From contig CALAGJ010000107.1 of assembly GCA_937892395.1 (NCBI GenBank), positions 1 to 28,462 of the forward strand: a stretch of DNA of 28,462 nt. The letters are read 5' to 3'. Position 1 is the first letter of the stretch. Each line of letters starts with the position of its first letter. Positions 7,413 through 13,962 of this stretch are shown here, piece after piece. The position numbers and the translations under genes were made by a program. The notes beneath the pieces are model-generated. The model was not told the DNA's origin, made no database searches, and saw nothing but the letters and a program-made list of their open reading frames with translations. The DNA is from an uncultured Parafilimonas sp. (lineage in GTDB: Bacteria; Bacteroidota; Bacteroidia; Chitinophagales; Chitinophagaceae).

Positions 7413-8954
7413 TTAAATAATTTGTTTGATATAATCTGAAATACGAAAGGCATTTGCTGCAATGGTTAAGGAAGGATTGTATGCGCCACAACTGGGAAAA
7501 AATGAAGCATCTACCACAAATAAATTTTCCAAGTCGTGCATTTTACAATGAATATCGAGAACAGAAAAACTGCTATCTGTTCCAAATTTTAATGTACCAC
7601 ATTGGTGGCTTACTCCATCTATTCCCAAATCATAACCACCCCATATAATTTCCTGTAGTGCAGGATCCATTTTTCCTACATCCTGCATGATTTTTTTTAA
7701 GCGCAGCTTAAGTTGTTCAAAAGAGGTTACATTATTTTTCTCTCTGAAATAAGTGAGTTGAATTTGCCCCTGCGGAGAAAGGCTTACTTTGTTTTCAAAC
7801 TGTGGCACGTCTTCACTGGTCAACCAAAAATCAATGGTATGATTGGCAATGTATGCAGCAGATTTGTCTTTGAATGGTGCAGGAGGATTCCATAAATAAG
7901 TGGCAGGGTCGTTCTTACCCATGAGTTGAATCTCACCCATCGGATGTTGATAATCCCGATCTCCCCAATAGAAGTCTCCAATACAAAAATATTTTTGAAA
8001 TGCAGCATCATTAAATTTCTGTGGCGTGTAGGCAATCATACATCCATTAATATGCGACATATAATTGCGTCCTACTAAGCCACTACTATTTCCTAATCCA
8101 TCAGCATGTGTGTTGGATGCTGACTTCAGTAATAATGCCGCAGAATTAATAGCTCCTGCACCAAGTATGAATAAGTCAGCATGAAATGTTTGCTCTTCCC
8201 CATCAATTTCTACGATGACGGATGTTACTTTTTTACCAGTGGTATCACTGATTATTTTTTTTACAAAAGCACCTGTGAGTAATGATACATTTTCATTTTT
8301 CAATGCTGGTCTTATGGCAATTACATGTGCATCACTTTTTGACTCTGTGGGGTCAGGAAAGCCGTCAAAATTTCCCAAAACCAGCGGTGCGTCTTTATCT
8401 CCACTATCCTGTGGAAGCTGTAATGCCATTGGTATAGGATATGCCTTTATAGCTGTGTGGCGAATGTTTTCCATAAGCTCTTTTGTAAATTCTTCAGGAG
8501 CAAATGGTGGATACGGATATTCAACATCTGTAGCAGGCTCTGTGGGATCGAGATTTCTTTTGCCATGCACATGCATGTATGTTTCTGCTTTGTCGTAGTA
8601 TGGTTTAAAATCGGTATAACTTAAAGGCCAAGCCGGCGACAAGCCACCAGGTGTATTGTATGCAGTAAAATCTTTTTCACGCAGCCTAAAAGCAGCAGCG
8701 CCATAGGCTTTGCTGTTTCCGCCAACGGCATAATAAGTAAATGGTGTAAACAGGTTTCCAGACTTGTCTATCCATTGTTCTTTAGTGCGGTATCTACCTT
8801 TTTCTACCACTTCTACAGGGTCCCAATTTTCCTTTTCTTTTGGTATAAATCTACCCCTTTCTAATATGAGTATTTTCTTCCCAGTTGAAGCCAGTTCAAG
8901 TGCTACTGTGGACGCACCAATGCCTGTACCTATGATAATAATATCGTAGCGCAA
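7413..8954 (-). CDS. GMC-family FAD-dependent oxidoreductase (TTG start)
   Basis: This is a 513-residue glucose-methanol-choline family flavoprotein. The FAD-binding motif GTGIGAS is at residues 9-15, followed by VALELASTGKKILILERG. The conserved Gly-rich segment AVGGNSKAYGAAAFR lies at 76-90. The active-site pair is His450 (SHQCGTLKFG) and Asn493 (AYNPSLTIAANA). Relatives oxidise sugars, alcohols or choline at the expense of oxygen or an electron carrier; the substrate is unknown. The start must be TTG at 8954, because a stop lies a few codons upstream and no ATG precedes the FAD motif. No Sec or Tat signal is seen and no small Tat-carrying subunit is encoded nearby, although the next five genes encode exported or anchored proteins. 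It is the first gene of the operon, and its promoter should lie in the 350-bp gap at 8955-9304. Confidence 0.9.
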   Translation of the reverse strand: MRYDIIIIGTGIGASTVALELASTGKKILILERGRFIPKEKENWDPVEVVEKGRYRTKEQWIDKSGNLFTPFTYYAVGGNSKAYGAAAFRLREKDFTAYNTPGGLSPAWPLSYTDFKPYYDKAETYMHVHGKRNLDPTEPATDVEYPYPPFAPEEFTKELMENIRHTAIKAYPIPMALQLPQDSGDKDAPLVLGNFDGFPDPTESKSDAHVIAIRPALKNENVSLLTGAFVKKIISDTTGKKVTSVIVEIDGEEQTFHADLFILGAGAINSAALLLKSASNTHADGLGNSSGLVGRNYMSHINGCMIAYTPQKFNDAAFQKYFCIGDFYWGDRDYQHPMGEIQLMGKNDPATYLWNPPAPFKDKSAAYIANHTIDFWLTSEDVPQFENKVSLSPQGQIQLTYFREKNNVTSFEQLKLRLKKIMQDVGKMDPALQEIIWGGYDLGIDGVSHQCGTLKFGTDSSFSVLDIHCKMHDLENLFVVDASFFPSCGAYNPSLTIAANAFRISDYIKQII

Positions 8955-9304
8955 AATGAAAATTTTTAATGTTTAAAGAATATATTCCTTAGGCAGTATT
9001 CTATAGAAATACTTTTTGAAGTATGGTCAATAAAATATACCCCCGGCAAATACCTGATACATGTGCTTAATAAATTGATTGAAAATGATGCTGTGCTTAT
9101 TTGCACATTTTACTTCGGAAAATACTTTGTATTAAAATTTTATTTCTTAAAACTGCTCTACAACAATTTTAAAAATGATTTCAAATTTTAAGAAATAGTA
9201 ATCCGAATTTAGAACGTTTTGATTTTAAAATCCTGATTTTTTAATCAGACGAGAAATTTTAAGATACTTACAAAATCATTAAAAAAAATAATGCTATTGG
9301 TTAT
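8955..9304. other. AT-rich intergenic region with inverted repeats
   Basis: No coding signal is seen in these 350 bases. It must hold the end of the sigma/anti-sigma transcript and the promoter of the GMC operon. ATTTCTTAAAA (9142-9152) and TTTTAAGAAAT (9186-9196) are an exact 11-bp inverted repeat with a 33-base spacer. CTGATT-TTTT-AATCAG (9233-9248) is a perfect hairpin, and GATTTTAAAATC (9221-9232) is a 12-bp palindrome. AAATTTTAAGA occurs twice, at 9183 and about 9253. No good TTG-N19-TAnnTTTG promoter was found on the minus strand. Confidence 0.7.
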
Positions 9305-9580
9305 TTATAGGTTGTTGGTATCATCAATTGCTTTTTTCATTTGTTCTTTCTCTGCTTCACTGAGCTTATGCAATGGGTTTTTATGTAGCTCCTCTGCTTT
9401 ATTCATCATGACACTATCTATTTCAATAGAGTCTTTGAGAAATGCTCTACAGACTTTACAATAGGATAAATGGTATTTCAATTTGATCCAATCTGCAAAT
9501 CCAATAGATTCATATTGCTGCTGAATGCCCTTTTGTTGTGCTTTCAGACAGTTATATTTAATGGCTTTTAATAACCCCAT
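9305..9580 (-). CDS. Soluble zinc-binding anti-sigma factor
   Basis: The 91-residue product begins MGLLKAIKYNC and carries His37-x3-Cys41-x2-Cys44 (HLSYCKVC), the zinc anti-sigma (ZAS/zf-HC2) motif; Cys11 may be the fourth ligand. The remaining C-terminal half is helical and charged, and there is no membrane segment, so the protein is cytoplasmic. ZAS proteins hold their ECF sigma factor inactive until a signal, sometimes thiol oxidation, releases it. The gene starts 13 bp after the sigma-factor gene, so the two form a pair. The signal sensed is unknown. The motif is clear, but overall similarity to named families cannot be judged from such a short protein. Confidence 0.78.
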   Translation of the reverse strand: MGLLKAIKYNCLKAQQKGIQQQYESIGFADWIKLKYHLSYCKVCRAFLKDSIEIDSVMMNKAEELHKNPLHKLSEAEKEQMKKAIDDTNNL

Positions 9581-9593
9581 ACAATTTTATTTA

Positions 9594-10169
9594 TCAACCT
9601 CCGGCTTTCTTAATGCAATTTTGTAGTAATACTTTTGACCTATGGAGGATTACCCAATAATTGGACGGAGAAATGTTAAATTCTTTACAAATGTCAGGCG
9701 TATTTTTTTCTTCAAGGTATTTTGACCAGAATACCCCTTTCAATTTAACTGGTAGTTTTTCAAGACAATATTGAATAACTTTATTTATTTCATTTCGTGT
9801 TAAGGTTGCATCTGAAGCATGATATGAAACCCATGCTTGCTTATTGTTGTGGCCATAGGTGCCAGGATCATTTGTATCATAATAGCAATTAATAAATGCA
9901 GAATCTGTAGATTCTAAGTAATGATTAATGGATTCAACATTTTTTGAAGAGCGATAATAATCGGTAATCTTATTTTTCAAAATGGTGGTGAGCCATGTTT
10001 TTTCACTGGCATCTCCCCTAAATTTTTCTCTGGCTTTAAAAGCTGCCAGAAAAGTATCTTGTACTAAATCTTTTGCCAGATCATGGTCATTTACTTTATA
10101 CATTGCAATGGAGAATAAATAATCACTATACTGATCTACCCACCCGGATGGTTCTATACTATGCTTCAT
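9594..10169 (-). CDS. ECF-type RNA polymerase sigma factor
   Basis: The 191-residue product has the layout of an extracytoplasmic-function sigma factor. Region 2 lies at about residues 10-75 (DLVQDTFLAAFKA, then FRGDASEKTWLTTILKNKI, TDYYR), which binds the -10 element and core polymerase. Region 4 lies at about 128-186 (LEKLPVKLKGVFW, then a helix-turn-helix around TPDICKEFNISPSNYWVILHR). The linker between them, about 50 residues, is long and rich in Tyr and Asn. The gene is followed 13 bp later by a zinc anti-sigma gene. ECF factors often control their own operon and a few linked genes. Whether this one controls the adjacent GMC operon is untested; the 350-bp gap separates them. Confidence 0.9.
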   Translation of the reverse strand: MKHSIEPSGWVDQYSDYLFSIAMYKVNDHDLAKDLVQDTFLAAFKAREKFRGDASEKTWLTTILKNKITDYYRSSKNVESINHYLESTDSAFINCYYDTNDPGTYGHNNKQAWVSYHASDATLTRNEINKVIQYCLEKLPVKLKGVFWSKYLEEKNTPDICKEFNISPSNYWVILHRSKVLLQNCIKKAGG

Positions 10170-10351
10170 TGAATACGATGCTACTATTTTAACTTTGGTA
10201 TTATGGTGTGTGCAAGGTATTCATATGTAATAAAATATTCAAAGAAAATTGTCTTAACCGGAAATATTTTACATTGTGATGATTAAAAAGGCGTACTCAA
10301 GTGAGCAATTCAAAAATTTGGTTGGAACAAATTTAGAGGGCCTATAAAAGC

Positions 10352-10378
10352 AAAAAGAGCCGCAACAAGTGCAGCCCT
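10352..10378 (-). terminator. Rho-independent terminator of the M43 protease gene
   Basis: In the minus-strand transcript, AGGGCTGC (10378-10371) pairs with GCGGCTCT (10363-10356) across a 7-base loop, with six Watson-Crick and two G-T pairs, followed by a run of U residues (10356-10352). It lies about 20 bp after the protease stop codon at 10398. Stem, loop and U-tract all fit an intrinsic terminator. Confidence 0.65.
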
Positions 10379-10397
10379 TTCCATAAAAATCAATATT

Positions 10398-11675
10398 TTA
10401 TTTCTGTACAATAAATTGAACAGAAGCTACCTGAATACCATCAGCCATCATTTTCAATTGATAAATACCATTTCGAAGACTGGCAAGCTCGCCGGGGATC
10501 AACTGATGCTTACCAGACTGCATATACACATTTTGCAATGTTTGCTTTGTATTTCCATACATATCTGTAATGATCATTTGAACATTGGCAGCAGTTGCTA
10601 ATTCGAATCTTATTGTAGCATTACCAGACACTATTGGGTTTGGCACAATACTAAGAACGGTATTATTATTTTTTATAAAAGACGGAGGAGTAGGCCCACA
10701 TTTACCCGAAGTGGTTACAGAGTTTCTACTACCATTGAGTACAGCATGCATACGAGTTTTCTGTCCGGTTGTAAACATATACATACAACGGTCATCTGAG
10801 TAGTCCATATAGTTCATAAACATATCGCCATTGGGGCCATTATTGCAAGAAATAATGGGAAATGTCTTACATCCATAATTCTCATCAGCTTGATTTGGTG
10901 TATCACCAACTTGATCGCTTCCATTACAACCGCTACCATCATCACCCCAAATATGTTTTAGATTCAGCCAATGACCAATCTCATGGGTAGCTGTGCGGCC
11001 TAAATTAAATGGATAAGCAGCTGCGCCACTTGTACCAAAAGCAGCATAATCACAAACCACTCCATCAGTATTTACATTGCCGCCTGGAAATTGTGCATAG
11101 CCGAGCAATCCATTTCCCAAGTTACAAACCCACAAGTTTAGATACTTTTTACTGTCCCATGCATCATCACCTCCGCGGCTATTAAACTTTACATCATTAT
11201 TTGAAGAGAACGAAGTTTTAGTTGTACTCTTTCTTACTATACCCGTGGTGCTACCACCGGTAGGATTTTTTGTAGCAAGACAAAAATTAACCTGCACATC
11301 AGCCACAAGTGAAGTCCATACAGATGGCACTTTTGTAACATCTGAATTTAATTTCTGATAGTCTTTATTTAACACAGCTATTTGGCTGTTGATTTGTGCA
11401 TCACTTATGTTTTGAGCAGTGGTTTTATACACCACATGCACTACTACAGGAATGGTATAAATGGGTGATGGAACCTTTGATTGTTGTTGATCTAATACAT
11501 ACTGTTGGGTATATTTTTCAATAGCGGCCTGGTTTTGAGCAAATGCCGGATCATCTTTCAGCATCTGCATGTACAGCTCACCGCTGGAGCAACGTTTTCT
11601 TTTTTCTAATTTAGCATCTTGTGCATTTGAAGCAATACTGCCTAATAATGTGGCAGCGAGTAGCAATCTTTTCAT
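10398..11675 (-). CDS. Secreted M43-family zinc metalloprotease with T9SS sorting domain
   Basis: The 425-residue product has a signal peptide (MKRLLLAATLLGSIASNAQ). The protease domain spans about residues 70-325. Its zinc site HEIGHWLNLKH is at 231-241 (HExxHxxGxxH-type spacing with Asn in place of Gly), and the Met-turn MNYMDYSDD is at 287-295. Six or more cysteines (for example Cys208, 250, 269, 277, 297) suggest disulfides, as in cytophagalysin/pappalysin-like M43 enzymes. Residues about 340-425 form a Por-type T9SS C-terminal domain starting SIVPNPIVSGNATIRF and ending in a hydrophobic strand and VQK. The enzyme should be exported by Sec, crossed over the outer membrane by T9SS and released or attached at the surface. 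It is a single-gene unit with its own terminator. The substrate is unknown, most likely environmental protein. Confidence 0.92.
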   Translation of the reverse strand: MKRLLLAATLLGSIASNAQDAKLEKRKRCSSGELYMQMLKDDPAFAQNQAAIEKYTQQYVLDQQQSKVPSPIYTIPVVVHVVYKTTAQNISDAQINSQIAVLNKDYQKLNSDVTKVPSVWTSLVADVQVNFCLATKNPTGGSTTGIVRKSTTKTSFSSNNDVKFNSRGGDDAWDSKKYLNLWVCNLGNGLLGYAQFPGGNVNTDGVVCDYAAFGTSGAAAYPFNLGRTATHEIGHWLNLKHIWGDDGSGCNGSDQVGDTPNQADENYGCKTFPIISCNNGPNGDMFMNYMDYSDDRCMYMFTTGQKTRMHAVLNGSRNSVTTSGKCGPTPPSFIKNNNTVLSIVPNPIVSGNATIRFELATAANVQMIITDMYGNTKQTLQNVYMQSGKHQLIPGELASLRNGIYQLKMMADGIQVASVQFIVQK

Positions 11676-11838
11676 GAATTCAATTTTTAAATAATTAATA
11701 AAAAATAAATAAGAGAATTATTTGAGTCTTGGGAAAGTGGCAATGTACAATCAATACAAATAACTTTAACTTAAATGATAAACAAATGACTAAATATTCA
11801 ATTTTTATGTCTGATTGCTATGGTAAATAATTTTAGAA

Positions 11839-13950
11839 TTATTCCTGTATATAAACAGGAATTTTATACTGCACATTTTTATTAGCCAATATAAATATAT
11901 ACCATCCGCTATTAAGAAATGATGGCAATCCTATTTTAAAAGATTCCCCAGAAAGTGAATGATTGATATTTTGTTTTAAAACGGATATACCGTTAGTGTT
12001 GAATAATTCTAAAGCATAAACTCCAACGGATAAATCTGTTAGAGATAAATTACAATAATTATTGATGATAGGATTTGGAGTTATTACTACTTTATTTTGT
12101 TGACCAAAATCCAAGGTTTGTACTTTGCTGTATGTAGAAGATCCATTTAGATCATTTAATTTTATACGATAGTAGTTTTTAGATTTCTGAGGTGCATAAT
12201 CAGTAAAGCTGTATTGATTGTAGTTAATATTATTTTGACTAACACTTACATTTCCCAAGGGAAAATAAACAACTCCGTCAGTAGATTTTTCAATAGTATA
12301 TGAGGCAACATTTTTTTCTTCAGCTACAATCCAAGAAAGCACAGCGTTTTGATCTTTTGCATTTGCAGTAAATGATAACCAGCGCACAGGAAGAATAAAA
12401 CTACCAATGTTCATCACAGAAAATCTGGAGAATTGGTTTATCCCATCAGTATTTGTATTCACATCAGGGCTTACACCAATGAAGTATTGTCCATATATCT
12501 CAGAACCAATAGTATTTCCAATACCATTTAAAATGTCGCCATTTTGAGCTACATCAATATAATTTGGATCCCCATAATTCTTTTGCGTTAAAGTAATATC
12601 AGCATAATCAAACCCTGTTTCAATTTCGTCCTGTGTAATTCCAAACTGTGCAGGATCTCGCTTTGTAAAATATAGGTTCATGTCAGCGGTTGTACCCCCA
12701 GGTACTGCTTCATAGGCATACCATATACGACGCACTACTGGCTTATCCGTGCCGCCAATATCACCTTTAGCCAGCAAAAAAGTTAAATCATCTGCCGCAC
12801 CAGTATTATTGATGCGTACACGGTTTGGGGCATCAAAATCCACACCAATTGGGAGCCAAACATTTGTAGTAACATTATTAACCCTAAAGCCAATATTATC
12901 GGCTGCATCAAATGGACTCGTAAAGCTCAACGCACTGCCAATACCTGTACAAAGGCAGATATAACTATTCTTATAGTTGGTGCTATTTGAAGTATAGCTG
13001 GTTTGGGCAATAGGTGTAAGACTACCTGTTCTAGTCCAAGTAAAGAGGTTATTTCCAGTAGCCAAAATCCCATTTTGTAAATCAATTCCATTTACTGATA
13101 ATGGTGTGCCTAAAACTGCTGCGGCATTTGCACCCACTCCCGTTCTTTGAAGGCTTAAATTATTGAGCGTACGTGATCCTGATGTAAAACTGATTGTGCC
13201 AAGACTGCTACTATTTCCAGCAATGATTAAGTTTGAACTGGTAGAACCTGTAAAAGTTCCGCCAGCACCCGTAAGACTTCCTGAAAGTGTAAGTGTATTG
13301 GCACCAATGGTAAAATTGCCAGAGGTAAAATTAAAATTGCCAGATACATTAAGATCTGTACCAATTGTAACAGAGGGATTGACCCCGCTCCTGTTCATAT
13401 TAAGATTGTTTAGTTGCCTTGCCCCAGATGTAAAAAACAAGTTTCCTATATTTCCACCTGATACACCCCCAATAACTAAGTTAGAACTGGCTGATCCGCT
13501 AATGGTTCCAGTATTTGAAATATTGTCAATACTGCCTATCAAATTGAGTGTTTGATTGCTCATTTGCCATGCACCATTTGTTAGATCAAAATTTCCTAAC
13601 ACTTCCACATCAACAGCTTGTTGTAGATTACTACTATTTGATAATTCAAGATCAAAAAAAACGGGAGTCTCAGTGCCAAGTATTTGCTGTAACGATGACC
13701 CTATAAACCTCATGGTACCAGAACCTGCACTCATAGCAACTTCACTATTTGAAAAATTTCCTGTAATGCTCAATTCTCCATTATTTTCAAATTTTTGTCC
13801 CACGCTTGGATTATTGGTGAAACTGCCATTGAGGTATGCAATTGAACCTGAAGGCATATAAAAATTACCATAATTTATGGCCTGAGTATTTGCTTTGATG
13901 CACAATAATAATATGCTGGCAAAAGAAATGATAGTGTACCGGCTAATCAT
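11839..13950 (-). CDS. T9SS-sorted surface protein with beta-strand repeats
   Basis: The 703-residue product has a signal peptide (about residues 1-23, ending ANTQ). Residues about 98-300 contain three related beta-rich units of about 82 residues, each with an NFxLTSG.. / LTLSGS..-like pattern, GTxSGS and a closing LNNLxLxRTG. Residues about 300-540 are unrecognised; residues 530-615 look like a fibronectin-III-like module (LPVRWLSFTANAKDQNAVLSW ... YYRIKLND is typical of Bacteroidota secreted proteins). Residues 620-703 are a T9SS C-terminal sorting domain (VVITPNPIINNYCNLSL to VYIQE). No catalytic motif is seen. It starts 12 bp after the 854-residue repeat protein, so the two are co-expressed and may form a surface complex or adhesin. 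Function is unknown. Confidence 0.85.
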   Translation of the reverse strand: MISRYTIISFASILLLCIKANTQAINYGNFYMPSGSIAYLNGSFTNNPSVGQKFENNGELSITGNFSNSEVAMSAGSGTMRFIGSSLQQILGTETPVFFDLELSNSSNLQQAVDVEVLGNFDLTNGAWQMSNQTLNLIGSIDNISNTGTISGSASSNLVIGGVSGGNIGNLFFTSGARQLNNLNMNRSGVNPSVTIGTDLNVSGNFNFTSGNFTIGANTLTLSGSLTGAGGTFTGSTSSNLIIAGNSSSLGTISFTSGSRTLNNLSLQRTGVGANAAAVLGTPLSVNGIDLQNGILATGNNLFTWTRTGSLTPIAQTSYTSNSTNYKNSYICLCTGIGSALSFTSPFDAADNIGFRVNNVTTNVWLPIGVDFDAPNRVRINNTGAADDLTFLLAKGDIGGTDKPVVRRIWYAYEAVPGGTTADMNLYFTKRDPAQFGITQDEIETGFDYADITLTQKNYGDPNYIDVAQNGDILNGIGNTIGSEIYGQYFIGVSPDVNTNTDGINQFSRFSVMNIGSFILPVRWLSFTANAKDQNAVLSWIVAEEKNVASYTIEKSTDGVVYFPLGNVSVSQNNINYNQYSFTDYAPQKSKNYYRIKLNDLNGSSTYSKVQTLDFGQQNKVVITPNPIINNYCNLSLTDLSVGVYALELFNTNGISVLKQNINHSLSGESFKIGLPSFLNSGWYIFILANKNVQYKIPVYIQE
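13051..13659 (-). repeat. Three ~82-residue repeat units inside the T9SS protein
   Basis: Protein-level repeats cover residues about 98-300. The closest pair is SSNLVIGGVSGGNIGNLFFT (from residue 155) and SSNLIIAGNSSSLGTISFTS (from residue 238), each followed by SGxRxLNNLxxxRxG. The first unit is more diverged. Nucleotide identity between units was not measured. Confidence 0.55.
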
Positions 13951-13962
13951 TTGAATTTTTTT

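Noticed and set aside
8215..8598. 127-residue + strand open frame
   Set aside because: It lies wholly inside the GMC gene on the other strand and shows no domain or signal peptide.
10328..10354. TTTG-N15-TAAATTTG on the minus strand before the sigma factor gene
   Set aside because: The spacing is too short and the upstream part lies inside the M43 terminator hairpin.
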